Positions 26,401 through 38,400 of a stretch of 64,000 bases of DNA are shown piece after piece. The DNA lies in contig JAWRVZ010000214.1 in assembly GCA_037043235.1 (NCBI GenBank), forward strand, positions 368,820 to 432,819, written 5' to 3'. The DNA comes from Rhodeus uyekii. Taxonomy: Eukaryota > Chordata > Actinopteri > Cypriniformes > Acheilognathidae. The position numbers and the translations under genes were made by a program. Numbering within the stretch: the stretch's first letter is position 1; each line of letters begins with the position of its first letter. The notes under the pieces were generated by a model. That model worked only from the letters and a program-made list of their open reading frames with translations. It was not told where the DNA came from and made no database searches.

Positions 26401-29400
26401 AGCATATGGCAAGCATGAAGCCCCAGGGTACAAATTACCATCTTACCCTAAGCATTTTCCTTTCAGCAGTAACATAAAGCACATGTAGTACATGAGAGGA
26501 TCGTTTGGGATGTCAGGACATCATCCCATTAGGAGTGCTTTGATATGACTCAGCACATTTGTTTTTTTAGGAACTTTTTTACACTTTCACATTTTTAGAA
26601 ATTGTCTTGTTTGAGATTAAAAGTATTGACACATATATACATACACAGTGGAGTTCACTTATCTCGAGTCACGGTTAACTTGCCAATACTATTATGTCGA
26701 CGTTTTTGAAGTGGAACCACCAAACTCCCTGTTTGTCTTAGTATTTTCTCATCGGTTACGTCGATTCTTTAATGTTGCCGAATCCTAGTATCTCGAGCAC
26801 AAAAGAGGGACATATTCGCCACTTCACATGGTTAACTTGTGACATAAGACCGTCCCTAGTTCACTGCGCATGCGCTGAGTTCGCGTTGCACGTGGATCGC
26901 ACGTGAATCTCCAGTGGTGTCGCGCAGCCGCAGAAGAACTTGCGGACAGCGACGAGTGGTTACTGACCAATGAGTATGAGGCTTCGATAAACACACATAC
27001 ACAAACTCTGCATCAATTCTGACAAGAGCTCTGCTCAGATTGAAGATCACGGTTATTAAAAGACGGGATGAAGCTGTATTTGTTGAGAAAGCACATTACA
27101 CAGGCAGAATGCAAGAAAGTATGCAATCTAGTACAGCGTGATGACCTCACGAATATGTTATGAGCGAATGTGTGTACACGTGTGTGACTGTTGATGCTGT
27201 GAGCGATCATTGTGTTTGCAGTGTTGGAGAATATAATTAAAGGTTTGTATGGAGAATGGAAGGTGTTTTTTATTGTATACTGGTAAGTCTCTGCTGTTAG
27301 TTGGTGCACATATGCTTTTTTTTGTTAGCAAACATATACAGTGTTTGTGGTTATCAGTGGTTATCTCGCTAAACTGTTATCTCGACGCTTTTTTGCAACC
27401 CCCAAGGCTGTCAACATGAGTTTGCAAATGTATCTAAATGCTTTTGGCTCATTTTAATTAGCAGCTTTATTGAGCTCAGTTTAGTTTATTCAGTTCAATC
27501 ATTGTAAAATGTCAGATCTATTTTATGTTTATTATTCAGGGTGTGAAAATTCACATTTATTTCAGTTGAATCTGTACCGTGAATAATTACCCTTTTTTAA
27601 AAGCTTTTGCTACTATTCAAAATGTCTGAAAAAATGTTAATGTCTAAAATGTTTTATTTATAAAGGGTGTATTGAATTGATAAAAATGACAGCAAAGACA
27701 TTTAGTATCTTTCAAAATATTCTATTTCAAATAAATGCGGTTCTTTTAAACTGTCAAAATATCCTGGAAAAAAGGAGACACAAAAGTATGAAGCAGCAAA
27801 ATTATTTTCAACATTGATAATAAGAAATATTTCTCAAGCACCAAATCAGCATTTTAGAATGGTTTCTGAAAGATCATGTGACTCTGAAGACTGGAGTAAT
27901 GATGCTGAAAATGTAGCTTTGTAAAAACAGCTTCACATTACCAAACACAAGTAAAAACAAAAGCATAACAGAAAATACATTTTTGTGTTGGTCATATCAC
28001 CCAGCCTTGTACATTTACACTATAGAGTCATGAAATGTCTCAAATGGATGCTTCCCAGTTTCATTTTCCAGGCAATTAAACGGTTTCATTTTCATGGAAA
28101 TGAACCATGTATGAGAAGTTGATAAACTGTGGATGTTGTAATTCATGGGCTGATGCTATGCTTCAATTATTTGATTTTATCAAAGCAAAACCCTTTTCTA
28201 TATATTTCAGACAGTCATAGCAAATTAAATGAACATAAACATAGATATTCTTGCTTCATTTTGTTGTTTTACTGTCCCACTCGCTGTGATTTTATTTGAG
28301 GTTAGTTAAGGTGATGTGTTGTGCAATGGAGACTACGGTTGTAAAGCATTTTCAGTGTTGCCTTCTGTGGTTTAAAACCTCAGTATATCAAATGCTTCTG
28401 TTCTGAACCAAAAGCGCTGTGGCTGTTTTTTGTTGTTGATGTTTTTATGTTTCTCGCTGTCAAAAAAATGTTCAGGTAATAATTCACCCAAAAAAAATTT
28501 GTAAAATAAAAAAAATCATTTTATTTCCAAATAGTACTGTATTCTAGTAATGAGAATCTAATGAGAATCATCTTTAATGGCAATTACAAAAAAATCTCAA
28601 AAGTACACATCTTGGATACATTACAGTATTGAGAATTTGGGGCTAGATCGTGCTTCGTTGTCATGAAAATATCACATGCGCACACAAAAAAGAGATAAAG
28701 TTTTTCTTTTGATTTTGTGGTCAAATTATTCTATGTTTTTACTGCCTTTGTTAACAGATTCTTATTAAGATACAGAGAATCCTACTAAACGGAGCTGTAC
28801 TTTATATAGTCCTAGAAGTCTGTCCAGTCGTTTAGAGTCAGTCAAACCTTACACCGCACATAAATAATTTTCTTTCACAGCCTTTAGCCGGGTGGCAAGC
28901 ATCCACCCATCCCGCCCACTGGGCCGTACCCCACCAGAGCCAGCTGAATGCCCGATCACCCCTCAGTCCCAAACTGTGGAGAATTGAATAAACTCCCACT
29001 TCACTTAAAGATCGCAGGGACAGACCTGGATGATGCCGGAAAAGCTCAGATGGTGAAGCGGCCCTTTTGGGTGCTTTATCAGAGCTCAAAGGCAGTTCAA
29101 TGCCCACTCAATGCCCCTATTGTGCCCCTGTGAGAGGACAGGCCAGGTTGGGCCAGTTCTGGAAACTGACCTTACAATAGAGGGACGTACAAAGAAAAGC
29201 CTGTGCAGACTGAAGCCTGAAAACATTGGGCCAACGTGTGCTGTACAAACACACACAACAGCCCTTCCAGTAGAATGTGCCATCCATGCCCAGAGGTCTT
29301 ATTTGATTTATTTAGTCCTTTTGTGATTTTTAAGTTTCTATTTCCTCTCTTTCTGATGCCATGCTTTTATTATGACTCATTTCTTTTCTCTACATGGGTG

Positions 29401-32400
29401 TAATTTTCCCCCCACTTTTTAAACACACTTTGTTTTTCCATTCTAACAGTCACACTCTTTTGGTTTTTTGTGTTTCTCTTTATTTACATACCATAGTAGT
29501 TTTTATTCATTTATGTTTAGTATATTTTTAGGCGTTTTTGCCATTTTCACAATTCTTATTAACACTATTATGTACTATTTAGGTTTAATTTATTTATTGT
29601 TTTGTATTTGAGTTCAGTTAATGCTTAACTTTTATTTATTTCCAGTTTATTTCCAAAATTTCTCATTTTTGTTTAGGTTAATATTAATATGAATCTAATA
29701 CTTTAGTTTTAACCTCATTTCAGTTAACAAATTATTTTAATATATACATTTTTTTTTTTAGTTAACAATAATATCTTATGTTCTCCATCACTTCTATACC
29801 AGATTAAATTAAATATCTCTAAATAAGTGATAAAGTGAAAAAGATCTTAACAAGAGATCTTTACATTTATTTCTGCCTTTTTGTTCTGGGTGATGCTTGA
29901 ATTGCAATCGGATATTTACATTTATGCTTTTGGCAAACGTTTTTACATTGCATTCAAGGATCACATTGAATCAGTTCTTGCTTTCCCTGGGATCAAACCC
30001 AAGACCTTGGTGTTGTGAACACCAATGCTCTACTGATTGAGCTACAGGAAAGGTTAAATGCTTATTTATTTTTCAAAGAAATAATTGTGTTAACGAAGAT
30101 AGTCTTGTTGTTTAACGTTATTGTGTATTTTGTCTTTGACGGCAGTTTAACTCACCCAGCAGTTCAATGGTTAATTTAAAACTTGATGACAAGAACAAGA
30201 GCACAGGAAGGAGACGTTTATCTCTCGTTCTTTCTCACTTTTTCATTCTCTCAATTTGTTTCGTCTGTTGCGGATATCCTGCCGTTGGGCCGACCGCTCC
30301 AACCTCTGCCTGCAAACAGGAAGTGACTCTGTGTGCAATGGTGGGAGTTTCCTGTTACGACTGGCATGTTTGGTACCGCACCTATGACCAATAATGGTCT
30401 TTTTGACACAGCAGCCGTAAAAAACATCACTGTTAGGATTGCTCGTACTTTTTTTTTTAACAAGTTCCAAGCATTGGTAGTGGTTGGTTGAGGAGATAGG
30501 TGTGATCAGACGTTTGATTTTTAACTTGTAAAGATACTGCTTGCTGGTTCATTTACTTAAGCTACTGTTCAAAAATGTATGGTCAGTTTTTTTTCTAAAG
30601 GAATTAAAATTTTTCCTTCAGCAAGAAGAAGTGTTTGAGTCAAATGTTGAGTCTGAGTCTTAAACCAATCAAAATTGGGCGAGTCAGAGTAATTCATCTA
30701 AATATTACTGTAGTTTTGACTTGTTTTAACCATGTTTTTTTTCACATAATCTCATTAATGATATCCTGCAGAGCAAACTCTAAGTCATCATGTAATCCAA
30801 ATTATGACTTGACTTCTATATTGACACATTTCTGAGTAAAACTGATTTTCTAATGTGAAAAATTATAGAGTGGGACTATAATATAAATTCAACCGGTTAT
30901 CAGGTTATTTTTGTTAATTGGAACCGTGTATTGGGATCTGAAAATATAGATCGTTTTCTCTACGTTTGTGGCTGTGCTTTGCATGGATTTTATGTGACAG
31001 GATGCAAGGATGAAAGAAGCTGTGAGGGACAGACCTTGAGTCCTTATAATGGCATGCAGTGCGTATAAAGGTCAAAACTGTTTTTCCAGAGATGTTTTGC
31101 CAGATGAGCAAATTTTAATATACGTAGGTAACACGTTAAAGTAACACGTTATTGTATGGATATATGTTTCCAAATGGGTGGATATTTTGTTAGAACTATT
31201 CCCTGCCTACCTATATATGCAAGCCACACCTGCATAAACCATATTTCCATATGGTAATTTGCCAAAATAACAAGTTTTTATTAAAAATAGAATAAAGATA
31301 AATATTCATTTTTCACAATGTGGACATGGACTCCAGGTTCAATATTAAGTTTTTATCAAAGGTTTTTATATGGTAGGTCTTTACTAATAAAATCATACAG
31401 ACATTTAATAAAGTGATCAAATGTAAAAAAAAAAAAAAAAAAAAATGCTACATATTATATACTGCATAAATTAAATATGAATTGATTCTTATTAAAGCTA
31501 CTAAGTTTTTCTGTCATTTACATTTACTTATAAATAAATGCAGCCATGTTGTGCATAAGAGACTTGGTTTAATGGTAGTATAGACAGAAAAAGTTTACCA
31601 TGGTAGTAATTTCTATAAATAACATGAAGATCTTGGATGGTCAAAGTCTACTGAAATGACAGACATTTTCATTTCCTCTCCTCCTCTTTGTGTGCCATCT
31701 ACTAAAATACACACTGAAGTATGTGCAAACACACACCCAAGCCTGACTTTAACAAGTATCTCTACACATTGCATTTTTGGTTCCACTCTGTTTACCGTCA
31801 TGCCTTTGGGACGAAATCTCCAACCACACACACACATTTAAAAGAATAACTCTGGCCTTTATCTAGCTTCTGTTTTTATTGCAAGAACAAGACTTGTGTA
31901 AATGCCCATAATGAACGTATTTGATCATGTTAAGGTAATAGTTATTCAGGCATTTATCAACTAATCAATATCATTCAATTTAGAAAAATACATAGTTTTG
32001 CTTTTAACGGATTGCATTTAAGACAAGTGCAAATTGATTAGGTATTTTATAAATAGTAATTGAAAATAAAGAGAGAAAGACATTAATGTAATTTTACAGT
32101 TCTACTGTAAATGTCTTTTTTACAGTGAAATATTACAATAAAAATATTGTAAATATAAATATTACAATATAAATATTGTTTCGTTTCATATTTTTATTTA
32201 ATAATAACGATCTATAAAAATATGATATTATTATTTTATAGTCATATTGATATATAATCACAACATTTTTGGAAAAAATATTGCAGCCCTACAACAACCA
32301 GCTTGGTGTGTCAGGGCCTTTAATAAAAATAAGCAATAGGTATATTCAATTTCTAAAAATGTCTGAAATGTCAACTTCAGGCTTGGCTAATGGTGTGAAT

Positions 32401-35400
32401 TTGGATAATGTCTACTTGTTTTTGCTGAGACGGGGTGTATTTGGGAAGATAATAATATTTTAACTTTTTTCATTTGGCAATACTAGAGTCGCAGGAATTG
32501 CATGCATTTTCATGTCAAGTCTTAAAAAAATCAATATAAATAGCCAGGGTCATTAATGCAATCGTCCGAATTTCCCATGATCTGTTGTGACCGAATATAG
32601 CACAACTTTGTGTTATCTAGACTGCAGAGGGGCCACGTGTTGCCATGACAACCACTCCACCTACTGTTTATGGAGATGAAGTGGTGTGTTTGCCTGTAAT
32701 TACCTGAGCTCGATTGCGGAAGTCTTGCATTGACTTCCACGGTTTTAATAGACATGACACACACCTGTAAATCTCCATTCATTTCAAAGCAACAGTCGGC
32801 TGAATCTGAACGCCTCTCTCTCTCTCTCGGCCTTTCTTGCCAACAAACACAGACACAATGCTTTAACAGCAACCAGAACAGTTTGTTGATAATATGCATG
32901 AGATATTCACGCTTTCATGTGCAAAAGGTCTGACCCGTTAACCGTGCCATTAGCAAGCGTTTCTATCAGGATTCAGAGATTCAGGCCTTATTTGACGGGA
33001 TGCTTCTGAATCTTTCTGTTGTTTTGTCATATTCGCCTGAATGATTTACATTAGTGGCTTCTGTTCCTTTCGTTTTAAATTATTTTGGCTTTGCTTGGAC
33101 TGTGTTTACTGCTGCAGATCACTCTGTTCTGAAGAAACGGGAGTCGTCCCCCACCCAAAAAAGAAAGACAGACAAACCTTTTTATTTATTGTTCTTTACT
33201 AAATGAACACAAGGCAGAAATGATTGTTTTCATTTATTTATATACACTGATGTACACATCAGTATATATAAACGTTAATAAAAAATGTGTACTTGCATAT
33301 TATTTACCAATATCCATGAAGAATATGGTCATATTGAATCAGTTTTTAATTGACTAATTGTTTTAAATATTCTAAAGACAGTCAAATAAAGCCATTGGGA
33401 TTTTTTTACTGTTGCTTAAGTGTTTTTGCCAGAAAGATCATAGTGATTATTTTATTAATATTTAATGTATCGCCTAGCCCTAGTGCACATCAAAACTCTT
33501 TTTGTTTTAAGTTTTCCTTTCTCTTTGACCTTTTTATTCTGCCGTGTTTTCTTTGTAAGTGTGTATGTGTGCGCCCAGCAGTGATGTGAGTGTTAGAAAA
33601 ACATGTCCAGTGATTATTCTAATATGCAGAGGGAGTCATGCAGAGGAAGGAAAATAAAAGACGTAAGCCCAGCTGATCTGTAGTGTCCTGTTGAAGGTCT
33701 GAAAGAGGCCAGTCTCTGCCACACCGCCGCCCTCATCCGAGGAGAAGGGGCCCTTTCTTTTGCTTCATTCCCTGCTGCTTACACAAACACATGCCATGCT
33801 CTCATCCGCACGCACTGTAGATGCTTTGAGCGAGTGACTTTGAGCGCTGTTGTTTGCTATCGGGGAATTGGGCAGGTGGGGATGGGCTGCGATGAAAGTC
33901 AGTGGCTAATCAGTCTCACGTAGAGGTGCATCTCTTCTCCTCCATTTACAATATGGCTTAAGGGGGTCAGGGCTCCATAATGAAAATATTAGGAAGTGGG
34001 GCCGACTTGTTCGTTTCACCATATGTCAGGTGCTGTTTGTGCAGTTATGGAACTGTAATTTCAAGCCGAGGCCTTTCACGTTCCCAAAGGAACCCTGTTC
34101 TTCATGCCAACAGCAAACATATGTCACAGTCATTGGAATTTGGGTTGCTTTGTAACGTGTCGTCTGTTTGTGCTAGTGATAAATGGTGTTTGATGACGGG
34201 GTCATGAGAACACGCATATGGCCTGTTAATTGCTTTGCATTGATGTTTGAAAACACAAAAATATGTGAAGACATTGACACACTAAAGGCAAAACATTTTT
34301 GATAACTCACGATGGAGCTTGAGAAACCAAAAATGTAAAGCATCTTATGTTCATTTTTGTCTGTTTTCTTATATATATTTCAGGCACTGCAGAAGTTGGC
34401 GAGTCAATATTTAAAGAGGGACTGGCCTGGAATCAAACCAGATGACCAGAGGACAGACTACAGGTGAATAAAAAAAATCCTTTCATAAGTTTTAGGTGGT
34501 ATCATAAGGATCTTTGTTTAATGATTTATTTTCCCGCTTACAGTGAGAAGTTGTTTCGTGAGTCTGACAACACACCACACAAGTTTCAGAGTAGTATGTT
34601 GATTCATTTCACTGTGGACAAATAGAAATGTCAATGTTTTTCTGATTGCAACAGGAGTGCTGTTTTATTATTTGACACTTGACATAATAAGGAACATGTT
34701 ACAAATTGCTATTTGAAATGAATTACATTTAAAGGGGCTCATAAGAAGATAGCCAATGTATCCACACTCTGGTACTTTTAAAAATGTAAAATTGTAATGC
34801 ACATCACTGGGATCTAATGCAAACTGTAGGATGTTCTTTATTTGCCATGATTTATACCAAGTGTCAAGCAAACTTCTCGGTTAAGATGTTCTGAGAGGAC
34901 TGTTGCCTTTGTTTTTGCATGGTAATATTGCTCCTTGAATTTTGCAATCAGTATCCATGTTTTTCTTGCTGTAGGAATGTTTATGGCGTGTGGAGAGCTT
35001 ATCTTGAAGGCACCGTACAGGTAACCCAGTCTCGTCTTAACGTCTGCGAAAACTACAAGAATGAGATATCGGACCCTGCTAAAACCGTACGCCTCTACAA
35101 AGAACAGCAGCTGAAAAAGGTACGATCCTCGGTCCTCTGTCCTCGGTTCTGTGCCCCGATCCGTCATGTTTTGTGATTCTCTAACGTCCTTTCTCTCTGC
35201 TCTCCCACGGTGGCCGCCCGCAGTGCATTGAGCAGCTGGGTCGGATCCAGGCGGAGCTCCAGGATTCAGTGAAGGATCTGGCGAAGTCCAAAAAGAAATA
35301 CTTTGAGTTGGAGCAGATGGCCCAGGCTGTGCGGGAAAAGGCTGACATTGAGTCCAAGTAAGCGCGTCTGGTATTGCAGGTGCAAATGGTCCCAGAGGTG

Positions 35401-38400
35401 CACGGATCAGAAACACACTAATTGAGTCCCATTAATTAAAGAAAAACCACTAGGAGTGGACGATATTCCGGTTAAAACAATAAACTGGTTGAAATTTGTA
35501 TACATGCATTTAATGTGTTTATGCAATTGTGCAAAATGCTCTAAATGCATGATAATCTTTTACTTTAGACATGTTTTAACGTAATAAAACATTAATTATT
35601 TTTCATTAGAACTTCGTGACACTTCACCCACAAAATAAAAGCTATCAATTACTCACGCTCATGTCATTCCAAACCCACACAATTTTGGTTCATTTTTGGA
35701 ACACAAATACAGAGCTTTCTGTCCTTCCATTGAAAGTCTATTCACCCAAATCTGTGACACTTCAGAATGTTCATAAAGAGATATGAATTGAGCAGTTTAA
35801 TCCACAAAGAACATAAACAGAAGCTCAAAATTGCTGCGTAACACGCAAGATTCATTGATTCTTATGCTTGAGCTTCCGTGACTAAATTAGAATGCTGTAA
35901 ACAATGTTTATATGTGAATATGAGCTTAAATTAAATCTATTCGTCATATAAAGCAGTCATATCTCCTTAGAAGACTTGGATTATGCTGCTCGATTCATAT
36001 GGATTTATTTTGGATGGATTGAACCATCAGAGCTCAACTTTCAGTGATTTCATTAAAACTATCTTCATTTTTGTTCTGATGATAAGCAAAAGTCTTATTT
36101 GAGGACCGATTTTTAAGTATTTGGTGAACTAACACTTTAAATACTTTCATGTTTATTTACGGATTTAGCAGACACTTTTATCTTAAGTGACTTACATTAC
36201 ACTCAATGTACACTTTATCACATGCGTTCACTGGGAATTGAGGCCATGAACTTGCCGTTGATGGGGATATGCTGTGCTGTTTGAGATACAGGGAAAGCAG
36301 TTTCCATAAAACTGTGCGTATCTTTTAATTGAACATTTTGAGCAGTTTTTCACCTTAGAGCTCAGAATCACAAACTTAACGTCCTCAGTACGATATGCCT
36401 TCATTAAATATGCATTTTTTTGGCTGATACTCAAGCCCCCAGCAGGGAATACCCAACTCTGTTCAAAGCAATTTATTAGCCTGATGTAGAATTTGATAAA
36501 CACACTCAACCATTTCTCTCCTTCAAGTACCATTTGTACCCACAGTACAATTGCCATTTCAAACCCTCTGCCAAGACTAGATTAGACAGAGAGGCGAAAG
36601 ACGAGTCCAGTGGCATAGCGTTGGGAGCTCCTTGCTCGTTTCTTCAATTGATTTTGGCTTTCGATGTTGCCCTGCTTTCTTAGCATGGCTGGCAGTAAGG
36701 CTGACGAATTAGAATCAGTTATTGTTCTCAGCGGAGAAAGGAAGACTGGAGAGAATCTGTCGGTTTCATTAATTTTCATGCTGACTTGATGAATCAAATT
36801 GTTTTGAACTTCAGAGCAACTGATTTGTAATGAGTAGGGCTCTGTTCTTATTGAAGTTTTCTCTGAATCCAGACATTAACACAGGCAATTTGATGCTTAG
36901 ATTTTCTTTAAAATGACTTTAATTGACTTAAATTGATGTGTCTGTCTGAATGAATCTTCTGTCATCATCATGTTATTTCAATCCAAACCTATGTGACTTC
37001 AATGGAACACAAAAGTAGTAGATATACGGCATGTCATTGGGCCTGTTTAAACCTGGTCACTTCATGCATTTTCTCTGATCGCTATCCAATCATGGAAAGA
37101 CCAGATGTGAGTGCCCTCCGCAACACTTTCTAGATATAATTAAACCTGATCACTCAAACCACTTCATGAGGTGGTTTGAGACACATTCCCCAAAAAAATT
37201 TAACACATAAGAGCATGTTATCGGCTACTGGCGCCCACGATATGACAGCGCTACTTCAGCGCATATCGCGTTCACCACAGATATGACAGATATGGTCCGC
37301 TGCAGAACTGAGTAGGACATCTCTTCAGCAAGCTGACAGGCAAACTCCTGCAAATTGAAACTGAAAGTTCAGTGTTGCATCTTGAAGCTCAACATACATC
37401 GTCTTCATTAAAGGTTATGAGAAATGATCTTAGCAGTGCTGATGCCGCTCTCTCTCCTTCTGTGGCCTTGAATGTAGATGATGATAAATAAAATGAAGCT
37501 CAAATCTGTTGCTTTCATTGAAATGAACTTTGTTAAATTTACGTATGGCACGGGTATTGAACAACAGATTTCTGTTTTCTTTGTGGAGACATTCATGAGA
37601 CATTCAAATCAGTAAAAAAGACGTGACCAAAACAAACCCTTAAATGTAGTCCATAGAACTTATGCGCTGTATTCATAATCTTATGAAGTCATACAATTTA
37701 TATGAGTATTTTGAATTAGCTTTTATTTATTTTTGTGCTTTTTTTATTTGCATATTCAGTTAGTTGCCAAGGACAATATGATACTTGTTGTAGTTTTTAC
37801 ATTTTTAATAGCAACAGTGGTGGAGGGGAGGTTTTTCAGCTCATATCAAATAAAATGTAGGTCTGTTTCTCATGCAGAGCTGTCATATGAGTTCAGAAGA
37901 TATAGAATGTTACCTTCACAACTTTAATGGTGCTTTTATGGTGTATTTTTCCTTTGTGGAACTGTTATTATATAGTTATAGTATTATTATATATAGTAGT
38001 ATAGTGTATATATAGTATTATATACAGTGTGGACATTGTTCAAGATATCTCCTGTTATAAGTCAAACTATCAGTCAACGAATGATAATTTATTTTGGGGT
38101 GAGCTGTACCTTTAAGATAATACGTTATCGTAGTGATTGCAAAGCCAGATTTGTGCCAGCTTTATAAAGCCTCTTCCTTCCGTTCACAGGTTGCAAGAGT
38201 GATCTACTCTAGTTTGATTTATTATGTCTGTTTCCTCCTCGGCACAAATCTGGGAAGGTTTTGATGCAGGCTTTCATTTATTCTGCCTGTTCCTTCTGCT
38301 GAGTCTGATATGTCTATGATTTATAATACCTGCTCTGTGTTCTCTCAGGTCTAAGCTGGGCCTCTTCCAGTCCAGGATAAGTTTACAGAAGGCCAGTGTG

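Larger units (their letters stand above)
12491..34383 (+). other. fchsd2 intron, 21.9 kb
   Basis: Donor gtgaga, acceptor atttcag. It holds two related pogo-like elements (15373-16160, 26646-27425), several high-copy repeat copies, a SINE (29911-30053) and a dense set of unique GC-richer stretches that resemble regulatory DNA (13838-14090, 16300-16850, 20530-21215, 24840-24970, 28830-29130, 32540-32990, 33640-34010). Intervals such as 12500-13750, 14100-15370, 17000-18600, 19000-20330 and 31000-32500 show nothing I can name beyond AT-rich sequence. Confidence 0.8.
35358..38348 (+). other. fchsd2 intron, 3.0 kb
   Basis: Holds a full-length 'TTCACCCA' MITE-like copy (35612-36140), a diverged SINE (36152-36294) and scattered fragments of the same MITE family (about 36940-37020 and 38050-38115). 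The remainder is AT-rich without recognised features. Confidence 0.8.

Noticed and set aside
34838..35416. 192-codon minus-strand open frame
   Set aside because: It overlaps exons w3 and w4 on the opposite strand; the plus-strand product is a clear F-BAR match, so this is a shadow.
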